Assembly: GCA_934385475.1 (NCBI GenBank)
Contig: CAKRPS010000003.1
Span: 36,815-100,814 of the forward strand
Length of the DNA stretch: 64,000 nucleotides
Direction: 5' to 3'
Source: an uncultured Lachnospiraceae bacterium
GTDB lineage: Bacteria; Bacillota; Clostridia; Lachnospirales; Lachnospiraceae
The notes under the pieces were generated by a model. It saw only the letters and a list, made by a program, of their open reading frames with translations, ran no database searches and was not told the origin of the DNA. Positions 17,595 through 26,853 of this stretch are shown piece by piece. Numbering within the stretch: position 1 is the stretch's first letter; each line of letters starts with the position of its first letter. Both the position numbers and the translations under genes were made by a program.

Positions 17595-18181
17595 CTCTCC
17601 TCCTCATTTCTGCGCACGTCTTTTGCACATGACAAAATTCCACAAATTAAAATCCGGATCATTTCCTGCAAGGCATCCTCATAGGAGATTCCATTCCGGA
17701 TCAACACGTCACTCGCAAAAAACTGCTGAATCGTACTTTCCAGCATCGTCTTTAAGACCGGTATTGAAATTTTCCGTATCTTTTTCTCCTGCATTCCCTG
17801 CTCCAGCAGGGAAATGGTTGCATCCCAGTCTGTTTCCAGATATTTCGCAGTTCTCTGATAGACATGAGGATATTTTTCCTTCAACTGATAAAGATTACTC
17901 AGTCCAATATTCTGATACTTCTCCGGCAGAACAACCATGATCTTCTCAATCTTCGTCAAAACATCCATGGATTCGTCCTGCAAAATGGCCTGTTCACTCT
18001 TCTTAATGTCCTGAAAACAATAGTCTGCCAGCGCAAGAAGCATCTCTTCCTTGCTTTTATAAATCGTCTTCTTGCTCATACCAAGGTTCTTCGCCACATC
18101 ATTCATGGTGAATTTCAATCCCCGCTCGGTAAACTCCTCTATTGCCGCATTCAGAATCTTTTCCTGTATTTCGGTAACCAT
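17591..18181 (-). CDS. TetR-family regulator of the galactoside operon
   Basis: A 196-residue regulator. The N-terminal helix-turn-helix reads ILNAAIEEFTERGLKFTMND and VAKNLGMSKKTIYK, followed by an all-helical ligand domain. The ATG at 18181 has AAGGAGG six bases upstream; the frame is open further but lacks a ribosome site. It is the first gene of the operon and overlaps the GH2 gene by four bases, and a perfect 12-bp inverted repeat lies between promoter and gene, so autoregulation of the whole unit by a sugar-derived ligand is likely (inference). Confidence 0.9.
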   Translation of the reverse strand: MVTEIQEKILNAAIEEFTERGLKFTMNDVAKNLGMSKKTIYKSKEEMLLALADYCFQDIKKSEQAILQDESMDVLTKIEKIMVVLPEKYQNIGLSNLYQLKEKYPHVYQRTAKYLETDWDATISLLEQGMQEKKIRKISIPVLKTMLESTIQQFFASDVLIRNGISYEDALQEMIRILICGILSCAKDVRRNEEER

Positions 18182-18254
18182 TGGTTCCTCCTTATGATGC
18201 TGTTTATCCCGTTCAGAAACTCGTTTTCCATTTTGGGTTTCCTTAAAATTGAAA

Positions 18255-18322
18255 AAAGTGGAAACCCGTATTTCTCTTTCGGTTTCCACTTTCATCCTAT
18301 CACAGACTATTCCATGACACAA
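18255..18322 (-). promoter_or_regulatory. Promoter and inverted-repeat operator of the TetR-GH2-GPH-GH36 unit
   Basis: AAAGTGGAAACC (18255-18266) and GGTTTCCACTTT (18281-18292) form a perfect 12-bp inverted repeat with a 14-bp spacer. It directly follows a minus-strand promoter TTGTGT (18317-18322), 17 bp, TAGGAT (18294-18299), so binding there would cover the transcription start. A further GGTTTCC-like half-site lies nearer the gene. Confidence 0.65.
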
Positions 18323-18421
18323 TTCACAAAATACTCAAAAAATCTTTCTCATTTTTGTACACTTGCCACAATGGCTGATGCTACGGCAGGCAAGCTCTTT
18401 CCACCATTTGCAGGCAGTTCT

Positions 18422-19963
18422 CTAGATTCTCACAAACCCTGCCGAGTTTGCTGCAACCGTAACCGTCCCATCTTTCAACACCGCAGACTGTCCAAAGGAG
18501 TAGATGCTCTCCCCATTCTTTCCTTCCTCACAGGCAAAGGAAACCTCTTTATCGGAAGGATTGATGTAAACCAGTATCTTTTCCTCCTCATTTTCTCTGA
18601 CATAGGCGAGCGGATACTTGTTCTCCTCGGCATAGACAAAGCGGATATCTGCAAGACTCTGAAGTGCGCTGTGCTCCTGTCTTATCTGGATCAGCTTATG
18701 CACCTCATGCCACAGCGAATCTTTATCCCCCATAGCCTTCTTTACAGTCGGCCTGTCATCGCTCTCATCTTCTCTGATATAGAGCATATCGCTTGCCGCG
18801 CTGCTGAATCCGGCGTTTACAGAATCATCCCACTGCATCGGGGAACGGGAACCGGTTCTCTCATAGCCGCCCTCTACGGAGGTCAGTCCCTCCACATAGC
18901 GCATACCGATTTCATCTCCGTAATAGATAAACGGTGCGCCCGGCATGGACAGCAAAAAGGCGAAGGCTATCTTTGCCTTATCTCCCTGAACGGTTCTTGC
19001 CAGCCGGATCATATCGTGATTTCCGGAAGGGATACAGATCAGTCCTTTCCGTTCCGACTTTTCATAGTTTTCAACATATTTCTTTACAAAGGCCGATGCA
19101 TCTCCGTCTCCTCCAAAGAAAGGATGGTCACAACGGAACAGGTCGTTGTAATGGGACGGTCCAAAATGCAGCAGAAAGTCCATATGGAAACCGCCCTGTA
19201 AGGACTTATCCGGTTCTCCCCACTCGGAAACCATCGCAGCCTCCGGGAATTTCTCATTCAGGAAATCGCGGATTTCTTTCCATAACCGAATGGTTCCTTT
19301 GCCATCTTCGTCGTTCTTGACCAGAGAGCCCGCCATGTCCACACGGAAACCGTCGCATCCCAGCGAAAGCCAGAAGCTCATAATGTTCATAAGCTCTTTG
19401 ATCGTAGCTCTTGGGCCTTCTGCATCCATCGGCTGCTGCCACGGCTTCTCCGGCTTATAAAATCCGTAATTCAAGGCCGGCTGATGGGAAAAGAAATTCA
19501 CCATGCAGGAGCCATCCCGGTCCGAAATTCCACGGATACAGCCGTAATCTGCAGGAGATTCCCAGATACTGTCTGTCCACACATAACGGTCAGTAAACTC
19601 ATTCTTTTCAGCTTTCATGGACTCTTTAAACCATTTATGTTCCACACTGGTATGTCCCGGAACCAGATCCAGCAAAATGTGCATGCCTCGCTCATGGGCT
19701 GCCTCAAAAAGTTTTTTCAAATCTGCATTGGTTCCATACCGGGGTGCCGCCTTATAATAATCTGCCACATCATATCCCGCATCTCCGAAGGGAGATTCAA
19801 AGCAGGGGTTCAGCCAGATCGCATTGCAGCCCAGTGTCTGTATATAATCAAGCTTCTCTATGATTCCCTGAAAATCTCCAATACCGTCTGCATTGGTATC
19901 CATAAAAGACTGCGGATAAATTTCATAGAAAATTGCGTTGTCTAACCATGCCGGATGTGTCAT
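18422..19963 (-). CDS. GH13 alpha-glucosidase/amylase-family enzyme
   Basis: A 513-residue GH13 hydrolase. Region I is DLVPGHTS, region II GFRVDMAG (nucleophile Asp209), region III VSEWGE (acid/base Glu247) and region IV SGNHD. The start MTHPAWLDNAIFYEIYPQSF matches alpha-glucosidase/oligo-1,6-glucosidase relatives; the ATG at 19963 has GGAGGG seven bases upstream. There is no signal peptide, so it should act on short imported alpha-glucosides. It is divergent from an AraC regulator. Exact specificity is not readable. Confidence 0.9.
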   Translation of the reverse strand: MTHPAWLDNAIFYEIYPQSFMDTNADGIGDFQGIIEKLDYIQTLGCNAIWLNPCFESPFGDAGYDVADYYKAAPRYGTNADLKKLFEAAHERGMHILLDLVPGHTSVEHKWFKESMKAEKNEFTDRYVWTDSIWESPADYGCIRGISDRDGSCMVNFFSHQPALNYGFYKPEKPWQQPMDAEGPRATIKELMNIMSFWLSLGCDGFRVDMAGSLVKNDEDGKGTIRLWKEIRDFLNEKFPEAAMVSEWGEPDKSLQGGFHMDFLLHFGPSHYNDLFRCDHPFFGGDGDASAFVKKYVENYEKSERKGLICIPSGNHDMIRLARTVQGDKAKIAFAFLLSMPGAPFIYYGDEIGMRYVEGLTSVEGGYERTGSRSPMQWDDSVNAGFSSAASDMLYIREDESDDRPTVKKAMGDKDSLWHEVHKLIQIRQEHSALQSLADIRFVYAEENKYPLAYVRENEEEKILVYINPSDKEVSFACEEGKNGESIYSFGQSAVLKDGTVTVAANSAGFVRI

Positions 19964-20095
19964 AAGTTTTCCCTCCATCATTAGGTGTTGTTTTGTATTT
20001 GCTAATATGATATCGTACAGTTACCGGATAATCTACCAATATATTATTCATTTTCTGATACTATCCTATTTTATATAGGCTAAGGGGTATTTTCT

Positions 20096-20968
20096 ATGAA
20101 CGATTTAAAAGCAAAAGAAAACAGAATCCACAGCTCCGCCGAAAAACCATACTCCTTTTACGATTGTACCATACCGGACCAGTTCAGCTATGTGCCGATG
20201 CACTGGCATGAAGAATTTGAACTGAACTATATGGTAGAAGGGGCGGCTGATTTTATCTGTGGGGATGAGAAATTTGTTGCCCGAAAAGGGGACATCATTA
20301 TGATACAACCCAATATTACCCACTCGATTTATCCGCAGAGTGGTTTCCATCCGATTTATGATACGTTAGTCTTTCACGCAGATATGTTAGGGAATTCCAA
20401 ATCAGACAGATATGTCCAGAGCTGTATCCTTCCGCTTACCAGTGGCAAATTGCGCCTTCAGATACATCTTACCCCCAAATACCACTATTATGACCAGCTA
20501 CAGCCAACGGTTGAGAGTATCTTTTTCTGTGCCAAGGGCAATACCCCGCAGCTTGATATGTTAATCCGAAGTGATATGATACGCCTGCTATGGTTTTTAG
20601 AGCAGGATGCAACAGAAGTGGAATCAGCGCCCAGGGAAAATGAACTTATCCGAAAGGTTCTTCTGTATATTCAGGACAATTTCAGAGAGCCGATTACCAT
20701 TCATCAGCTTTCTGATTTTGTCCATTTAAGTGAAAGTTATTTCATGTCCCAGTTTAAGAAGAATGTGGGATTCAGTGCTGTGGAATATATTTTACATTAC
20801 AGAATCAACTATGCCTGCAAGCTACTCACCGACACCTCCCACACCGTATCTGAAATTGCTTATGAGAGTGGTTTTCACAATCTCTCTAACTTTAACAGGC
20901 AGTTTATCCGGATGACAGGCTGCACTCCCCTTAAATATCGGAAGAAAAACGCTGTATCATCTTCCTGA
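20096..20968 (+). CDS. AraC-family regulator
   Basis: A 290-residue regulator with an N-terminal cupin sugar-sensing domain (MHWHEEFELNYMVEGAADF, GDIIMIQPNITHSIYP) and a C-terminal double helix-turn-helix (ITIHQLSDFVHLSESYFMSQ, SEIAYESGFHNLSNFNRQF, RMTGCTPLKYRKK). AAGGGG lies upstream of the ATG. It is divergent from the GH13 gene and close to the xylan locus; either could be its target, and the shared GH13/AraC promoter region makes the GH13 gene the first candidate. Confidence 0.92.
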   Translation: MNDLKAKENRIHSSAEKPYSFYDCTIPDQFSYVPMHWHEEFELNYMVEGAADFICGDEKFVARKGDIIMIQPNITHSIYPQSGFHPIYDTLVFHADMLGNSKSDRYVQSCILPLTSGKLRLQIHLTPKYHYYDQLQPTVESIFFCAKGNTPQLDMLIRSDMIRLLWFLEQDATEVESAPRENELIRKVLLYIQDNFREPITIHQLSDFVHLSESYFMSQFKKNVGFSAVEYILHYRINYACKLLTDTSHTVSEIAYESGFHNLSNFNRQFIRMTGCTPLKYRKKNAVSSS

Positions 20969-21073
20969 AACTAATTTTTCTCTCTTTTCATTCCCAGCCA
21001 TTCCTTTTCTATCTTACGGACGAGAAGCCCATCCGAAAACCAGAACTCCTATGGTAGATGGCACCAGTATTTT

Positions 21074-22987
21074 CTAATTCCGTGTACTCACGAATTCTGC
21101 CAGCCTGTGCCGGCATTCTGTCCAGGTTTCCCCATTCCCCTTTTCAAACCATTCTGTCTGGCTTTCACCATAATATTCCAGTACGCGTTCTATCTCCTGC
21201 ATGGAAATTTCATCATCGACCATCAGCATCCTTCTCTTCTGCATTTCCCCCTGTATGAACAGCTGGTCTGCTATATTGGCAGCTTTGCCCTGATGCAGCC
21301 AGCAAAATCCCTTTTCTCCCGCAGCAGTTTTGAGCACAATGACTCCTTTGCCGTTATCCTCTTCTTTCATCTGTACAGGTATATAACTGTATAGAATATG
21401 CAGTTTTTCAGTATCGCTTTTGCTGTAGTGAAGCTGTATCTGTCCATGCGGGGCATTGCTTAACTCATGTAATATAAAATCAGGCTCCGGCATTTCCAGA
21501 TAATTGCATGCACTCTTTTCTTCATAACCAACCGGTGCATCCGGGTTAATAACCGCTGTTCCATTTACATAAAAGGTTACCGGCCAGAATCCGGGCATAA
21601 TTCCTTCTATCTGCGTTTCCCAGTTTCCTTCCTTTGTCCATTCCAGCCCCACTTTATTCTTTTCTGCGATTTGCACTTCTACGCATTCTGCTTCTGGTGC
21701 ATGGAAGGTAAACCGCGCCGTACCGGATTCCGTTATCGTAATTCCATGTAAGGCATCCGGGTATTTTCCGGCTGGTTTCCCCTGTTCATCATTTTCAAAC
21801 CGAATCTGTCTGTATACCGGGTCAAAAAACAACATTTGTTCTTCACCGGTCTGCTTCAACAGTTGTTTTCGGTCAATGACTGCTCTGTTTCCCGCCATAA
21901 TGTCATATTCTTCTTTTTTCTCCCACCGGAATAGCAGTTTCACGAAATCCTGCAGGCTCTTTCTCCATACATGCCATTCATGATATCCTTCATATACATG
22001 GCTTACTGTCATTTTTCCTGCCTGGCACATTCTCTTCTCTATCTGTTGGATTCCTGCCAGTATCTCTTTCTCTTTATTTCCACAGCTCATAAAAATCACT
22101 TCCAGTGGTAATGGGCTTTCGCAAATTCTGTCCATTTCATGAATGGCAACTCCGGAAAAGACTCCTATCGCCGAAAACAGCTCCATGTGCTTCGCCACAC
22201 TGTCTGTTGCCTGTGCTGACCCTAAGGACAAGCCTGCCATAGCACGATTATTCCGCCCCCTTTTTACCCGAAAGTTATTTTCAATATAGGGAATGATATC
22301 ATCTGTCAGTTCCTTATCAAAATCTCCCGGATAAAAAACGGGGTATTCCTTTTCCTGAAATGCATAACCACTGCTCATCACAATAAGCATTTCCTCACAC
22401 TGCTTATCCGCAAGCAGATTATCCATGATAAAGTTCAATTTTCCCTGCCATATCCAGCCAGTCTCATTTTCTCCTACTCCATGCTGTAAATACAAAACCG
22501 GATACTTCTTTTTTTCTGCCTTTGCATATCCGGGCGGTGTATATACATAACATTGTTTTACGTGTCCATTTACTCTGGAATGGTATTTGCACAGATTAAC
22601 AACTCCATGGGGTACTTCCTTTACAAAATAAAAGTCTTCTCCTGTCTCCGGCACTTCAAATGTGTTAATTGGTGTAAAGCATCCATAGGAAATCCCTGCC
22701 TCTGGATTACAAACACGAACACCGTCAACGTACCAAAAATAATAATGCATCGCCCAATGAAATTCAGCGATGCTCTTATAAAATCCTCCTTTTCCATCCG
22801 GTTCCAAGACTATTCTGTCTGTAGGGAAAAATCCTCCCAGTCCTGCAACCTCTACACGTTTCGCCTTAGGTGCATACATGTAAAAGCTTACCGTTCCATC
22901 CACTTCTACGGTAACAGATGGGCGTTGCCCCCTGCCTCCTTCCGAAACCGGATATAAATCCAATGCATCATTTATTGCGTTCTGCAT
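21074..22987 (-). CDS. CE1-like carbohydrate esterase with two E-set (CBM48-like) modules
   Basis: A 637-residue cytoplasmic protein. Residues about 20-110 resemble an E-set/CBM48-like sandwich (VSFYMYAPKAKRVEVAG, WAMHYYFWYVDGVRVCNPEA), followed by an esterase D/CE1 alpha/beta hydrolase (YVYTPPGYAKAEKKKYPVLY, nucleophile Ser254 in MAGLSLGSAQ, His336 in YEGYHEWHVW). A second E-set-like block (TARFTFHAPEAECVEVQ, WPVTFYVNGTAVINPDAPVG) starts near residue 430, and what follows looks like a shortened second esterase without a clear nucleophile motif. The start at 22987 has GGAG six bases upstream. In a xylan locus this suggests removal of feruloyl or acetyl groups from xylo-oligosaccharides (inference). 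Confidence 0.82.
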   Translation of the reverse strand: MQNAINDALDLYPVSEGGRGQRPSVTVEVDGTVSFYMYAPKAKRVEVAGLGGFFPTDRIVLEPDGKGGFYKSIAEFHWAMHYYFWYVDGVRVCNPEAGISYGCFTPINTFEVPETGEDFYFVKEVPHGVVNLCKYHSRVNGHVKQCYVYTPPGYAKAEKKKYPVLYLQHGVGENETGWIWQGKLNFIMDNLLADKQCEEMLIVMSSGYAFQEKEYPVFYPGDFDKELTDDIIPYIENNFRVKRGRNNRAMAGLSLGSAQATDSVAKHMELFSAIGVFSGVAIHEMDRICESPLPLEVIFMSCGNKEKEILAGIQQIEKRMCQAGKMTVSHVYEGYHEWHVWRKSLQDFVKLLFRWEKKEEYDIMAGNRAVIDRKQLLKQTGEEQMLFFDPVYRQIRFENDEQGKPAGKYPDALHGITITESGTARFTFHAPEAECVEVQIAEKNKVGLEWTKEGNWETQIEGIMPGFWPVTFYVNGTAVINPDAPVGYEEKSACNYLEMPEPDFILHELSNAPHGQIQLHYSKSDTEKLHILYSYIPVQMKEEDNGKGVIVLKTAAGEKGFCWLHQGKAANIADQLFIQGEMQKRRMLMVDDEISMQEIERVLEYYGESQTEWFEKGNGETWTECRHRLAEFVSTRN

Positions 22988-23023
22988 ATTTTTCTCCATC
23001 CTCTATTCTCTTACGAATACCTT

Positions 23024-24661
23024 TTAACGCTGTGTCCTTCTTTCTAATTCTTCCTGCAATGCCCTGTAATAAATTTCAGGACTGCAAGCCTTATAAGCTG
23101 CCATGTATTCTTCCCATGCAGCTTCATAGTCCTGTGCCATAATAATTTGTGGCAGCCAGAGGTGCTTTACTTCGTCCATCTGCACTTTAATCTGTCCTTC
23201 CAACGTATTGGCAGGTAATGTTGTGGTATAAGAATACATTGGGTACCACTCACCTGGTGCCTCATTACTCCCCAGCATTTCGACATAATTGGTAACGCCA
23301 TAAGCTTCAAAGCATTCCTGTACATCTACCGGCTGATTCTTCAGAAATTCCTGACTTTGGTGTTCCATGGAAAACGCATTGATTCCATCTGGAAGCAATC
23401 CTTCCAGTCTTGGGAAATAAGAATATGGGCAATAATGATTCTGGCTTAATTCATGCTCTCCCCTTCGTTTTCCCTGTTCTTCTGTCATAAAGAACAGTCC
23501 GTCTTCACCTACCGAATAATCAATTCCTTCTTCTCCCCAAAAACGTAATTTTTCTACCTCAGGTTCCAGTAAATCATTTACAAATTGCAACGCCCCCTCT
23601 ATATCCTTACAGGATACCGTAATGGACAATCCCGAAGAATTATCAATTTCTGCGGAACGTACTGTGTGCCATTGATTTTTCGTTCCAGTCTCCATCGTAA
23701 TCGGAAGCGGCACATAATTACATCCCTGTGCGCTGAACTTATTCTCTTCATATACAGGCTGTACGGAATAGTAAAATTCCCACCACTGGTCTACCATACC
23801 CAGCACAGAACCTGTCAACAGTTTCTTTAAATATTCTTCATAAGTACTGGTAAATGCTTCCGGACTTAAAATCCCTTTCTGATACTCTTCGTTTAACTTC
23901 TTAAAATAACGCTTTGCCGTATCTGTGGTATTGTAATCCACAACCTGCAGCGTGTCCGGTTTGACAATACAGCACCCGTCATTTGGGTAGCCATCCAGAA
24001 ACTGTGGTACATTTTCCAGACAAAAATAACGCCAGCCATCGCAGAGAATCGTAAATGGTACATTCTCCGTCCCATCTGCCATAACCGGATTTGCCTCCAC
24101 ATACCTCTCCAGCAAATCAAAGTACTGGTCTACTGTACGAACTTCCGGGTATCCCGCCCATTTTAAAACTCTGGTCTGAATCCAGAAAGCCTCCCCATTA
24201 TGTATCACTTCAGCACTTTCGTTCCCGCTTACCCCAAACTGTGGTATCCAGTAAATGTGACCGTCTTTCTGGCGGAACCGCTCCCATTGTTCCTCGGTCA
24301 GATAATTTTTAATATTAGGATATTTATCCCAGTATTCATCCAGGGGAACCAGTGCTCCCGCATCATACAACATGGCTTCTCCAGAAATAAAATCCGGATA
24401 TTCTCCACTGGCAATATACCCATTAAGTGCATTCTCCTTCGTCTGCCCCACAAGCCAGACTTCCTCACAATCTGCCCCTGTCAGTTCTGCAATCCTGCCC
24501 TTAATCTCATTATTACTGTCTACTGTAGTCCCTTCTGTCGAAAAAAAAGCGGTAAAATGCTTGATTTCCTGATTCCGGGATATTCTGTCCTGTCCAATCA
24601 AAACTGCTGCTAAAAGTACTGTCAGTATCCCTGCCACAACTAAGACTGTTTTCTTTTTCAT
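23024..24661 (-). CDS. Extracellular solute-binding protein, non-lipidated paralogue
   Basis: A 545-residue family 1-type sugar-binding protein clearly paralogous to the one at 27918-29621 over its full length (for example DGHIYWIPQF, WAGYPEV, FLDGYPNDGCC and GALQFVNDLL in both). Unlike its paralogue it has no lipobox cysteine: the N-terminus is MKKKTVLVVAGILTVLLAAV then IGQDRISRN, so it is probably held by an uncleaved signal anchor or released. The start at 24661 has AGAGAGG eight bases upstream. It lies between a GH8 and an esterase gene in the xylan operon and has no permease of its own. Confidence 0.88.
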   Translation of the reverse strand: MKKKTVLVVAGILTVLLAAVLIGQDRISRNQEIKHFTAFFSTEGTTVDSNNEIKGRIAELTGADCEEVWLVGQTKENALNGYIASGEYPDFISGEAMLYDAGALVPLDEYWDKYPNIKNYLTEEQWERFRQKDGHIYWIPQFGVSGNESAEVIHNGEAFWIQTRVLKWAGYPEVRTVDQYFDLLERYVEANPVMADGTENVPFTILCDGWRYFCLENVPQFLDGYPNDGCCIVKPDTLQVVDYNTTDTAKRYFKKLNEEYQKGILSPEAFTSTYEEYLKKLLTGSVLGMVDQWWEFYYSVQPVYEENKFSAQGCNYVPLPITMETGTKNQWHTVRSAEIDNSSGLSITVSCKDIEGALQFVNDLLEPEVEKLRFWGEEGIDYSVGEDGLFFMTEEQGKRRGEHELSQNHYCPYSYFPRLEGLLPDGINAFSMEHQSQEFLKNQPVDVQECFEAYGVTNYVEMLGSNEAPGEWYPMYSYTTTLPANTLEGQIKVQMDEVKHLWLPQIIMAQDYEAAWEEYMAAYKACSPEIYYRALQEELERRTQR

Positions 24662-24773
24662 CCTGTCTGCCTCTCTGAACAACTAAATTACACTGATATG
24701 GTAATTATATCTGTTTCCCTGCTGTTGGGCAAGAAAGGCTGTCCAAAAGACACATCCGGATTTTCTGATTCTG

Positions 24774-25913
24774 TTAATAGATTCGATAATTTCCTGACAA
24801 AGCCAGCATGGCAAACAGATAGAGGAAATTATCATAATACCTTCTGTTACCTTTACGAAGAGGCGTATTCCAGAGTTTTTCCACACAGGCCTTTGCATAA
24901 GGTCCATCTGCCGCTAAAGATGCCTGTGCATTGACGGCAACGATTGCCACCGGATGAAGTGCTTTTTCCTGTAATCTGGTTCCATCTGTCAGAAACACAC
25001 CATCCCAGTGCTCTGCCTGTTCTTCACAGTAAAATTTCTGAAGCCGATTAGCATTTTCGACCTGCCATGGGTCTGCTGCAAACCATAAATAATCCATTGC
25101 CATATTGGCAATCGTGCGATAAGCATCACTGTAATACCAGTCATGTCGTCCAAAAATTTCCTGATGTCCCTCATGAGGCGTTCCATCATAATCCGCATAC
25201 TCCGCAGAGAGTCCTGTACGAGGATGGCATGCAAGATGAAGATAATTCCTGCTCGCCGCAGCTGCCTCTTTCCAGAATTCGCAGTCTTCCTCATCCGCCC
25301 ATTTTGCAAATAATTCATAGAAATGCGGCATATGATCGGATGGGTCACTAAAATCACAGTTTGGAATAAATTTAATCAGCTTGTTTGCCGGCTCCCACAT
25401 AGGTTCTCCCGGATGTCCCGGTTCTCCTTTATGCACGCACTCTCGTAAAATGGCTTTTGCCTCTGCGCTATATTGAAAAATGCCTTCGCCCTCTCCCCAA
25501 CGCCTGGAAGCCAGAAATAATGCCATTGCAAAATACTCTTCCCCATCCGGTGCCGGTCCGTTGGAATTCCGGCTTCCATCCGGCTTACATGACCAGGCAA
25601 AATAGTTTTTACAGGGTTCTTCATCTATATACATATAGGTTCTTACCCATTTCCATAATCTGTCAAACTCTGCTTTTTTATCCATCTGGACACAGACCAT
25701 CATTCCATAAGACATTCCTTCTGTCCGTACGTCAAGATTTCCTGTATCCATCAGGTATGCCATGTCCTCTCCGGCTTCGTGATAAAAACGTTCTTCCTTA
25801 TTATAAAAAATTGTCTGAAAGGTTTCCTCAACCCGCTGTGTTATTGCCTTTTCTTCGTAGCCACATTCCTTAAATACATTTCGATATTTTCCTGTATAAT
25901 ATGCTCCGGTCAT
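24774..25913 (-). CDS. GH8 reducing-end xylose-releasing exo-oligoxylanase (Rex-like)
   Basis: Inverting glycosidase of 379 residues. The catalytic acid is in DVRTEGMSYGMM (Glu65) and the base in YYSDAYRTIANM (Asp263), spaced as in known Rex enzymes. The absence of a signal peptide fits intracellular trimming of imported xylo-oligosaccharides from the reducing end. It follows the two permease genes by 31 bp and has AGGAGGAG before its ATG. An endoxylanase of the same family is the alternative; length, cytoplasmic location and neighbours favour Rex. Confidence 0.88.
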   Translation of the reverse strand: MTGAYYTGKYRNVFKECGYEEKAITQRVEETFQTIFYNKEERFYHEAGEDMAYLMDTGNLDVRTEGMSYGMMVCVQMDKKAEFDRLWKWVRTYMYIDEEPCKNYFAWSCKPDGSRNSNGPAPDGEEYFAMALFLASRRWGEGEGIFQYSAEAKAILRECVHKGEPGHPGEPMWEPANKLIKFIPNCDFSDPSDHMPHFYELFAKWADEEDCEFWKEAAAASRNYLHLACHPRTGLSAEYADYDGTPHEGHQEIFGRHDWYYSDAYRTIANMAMDYLWFAADPWQVENANRLQKFYCEEQAEHWDGVFLTDGTRLQEKALHPVAIVAVNAQASLAADGPYAKACVEKLWNTPLRKGNRRYYDNFLYLFAMLALSGNYRIY

Positions 25914-25944
25914 TTTTACTTCTCCTCCTGCTGATAGGCTCTTC

Positions 25945-26841
25945 CTATTCTTTTACGCCTCCAAGGGTAAGTCCTGCAACGAAATATTTCTGCAGGAATG
26001 GATAAATACATATAATTGGCAGCATTGTAATAATCGTAGCTGCTGCACGTACAGAAGTCGGTGTAACCGTTCCCATAGAATTCTTCATCATTTCTGCATT
26101 ACCGCCCTGGTTGGTTACAGAAGAAAGTAATTTCATCAATTCATACTGCAAAGTGGTCAAATTATCACTCATACGGTTATACAACATCGCATCAAACCAG
26201 GAATTCCACTGACCTACCGCAACAAAGAGTGCCACCGTGGCATATACTGGTTTACATAATGGTGAATAAATTTTCAGGAAAATGGTTGTATATCCCGCTC
26301 CATCCAGTTGGGCTGACTCTTCCAGGCTATCCGGTATTCCATTCATGTAGGTACGGATTACCAGCATATTAAAGGCACTTACCATTCCTGGAATGATATA
26401 TACCCAGAAACTGTTTGTCAGACCTAATCCTTTATACAACAGGAATGTCGGAATCAGTCCACCATTGACATACATGGTAATTACCCAGAACAGTGACAGT
26501 TCTTTCTTAAACAGGAACCTCTTTCTGCTTACCACAAATGCCAGAATCGCATTTGCCGCCAGAGACAGAATTGTTCCAAGCAACGTTCTTGCCACGGTTA
26601 TGTAAGCACCCGTAATCAGATTATCCTTTTGAAGTACGGTAATATAATTTTTCCATGTAAATTTTCTCGGTATCAGATAAATCCCCCCACGTAATGCATC
26701 CGTACCATCGTTTAAGGAAATTGCCAATGTATTTAAAACCGGATACAATGTCACAATCACAAAAAGTACCATGATAAGTCCATTTACAATGGGAAATACT
26801 TCTATTTTACCTGCTGTTTTCTTTTTTACTGTTTTTTCCAT
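25945..26841 (-). CDS. ABC sugar permease, LplC/YtcP type
   Basis: A 298-residue inner permease with six hydrophobic helices. The coupling-helix signature EESAQLDGAGYTTIFLKIYSP is present, as is the C-terminal YPFLQKYFVAGLTLGGVKE typical of this subfamily. It lies 12 bp after the partner permease. No ATPase gene is in the locus; such importers usually share an MsmK-type ATPase encoded elsewhere. Predicted substrate is xylo-oligosaccharide, from context. Confidence 0.93.
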   Translation of the reverse strand: MEKTVKKKTAGKIEVFPIVNGLIMVLFVIVTLYPVLNTLAISLNDGTDALRGGIYLIPRKFTWKNYITVLQKDNLITGAYITVARTLLGTILSLAANAILAFVVSRKRFLFKKELSLFWVITMYVNGGLIPTFLLYKGLGLTNSFWVYIIPGMVSAFNMLVIRTYMNGIPDSLEESAQLDGAGYTTIFLKIYSPLCKPVYATVALFVAVGQWNSWFDAMLYNRMSDNLTTLQYELMKLLSSVTNQGGNAEMMKNSMGTVTPTSVRAAATIITMLPIICIYPFLQKYFVAGLTLGGVKE

Positions 26842-26853
26842 TCCTGAACCTCC

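Noticed and set aside
17864..19201. Long plus-strand open frame opposite the TetR gene and GH13
   Set aside because: It is antisense to two well-supported genes, has no ribosome site, and its translation lacks any domain pattern.
24683..24934. Small frames between the GH8 and second binding-protein genes
   Set aside because: They overlap the 3' end of GH8 or lack ribosome sites, and show no conserved pattern.
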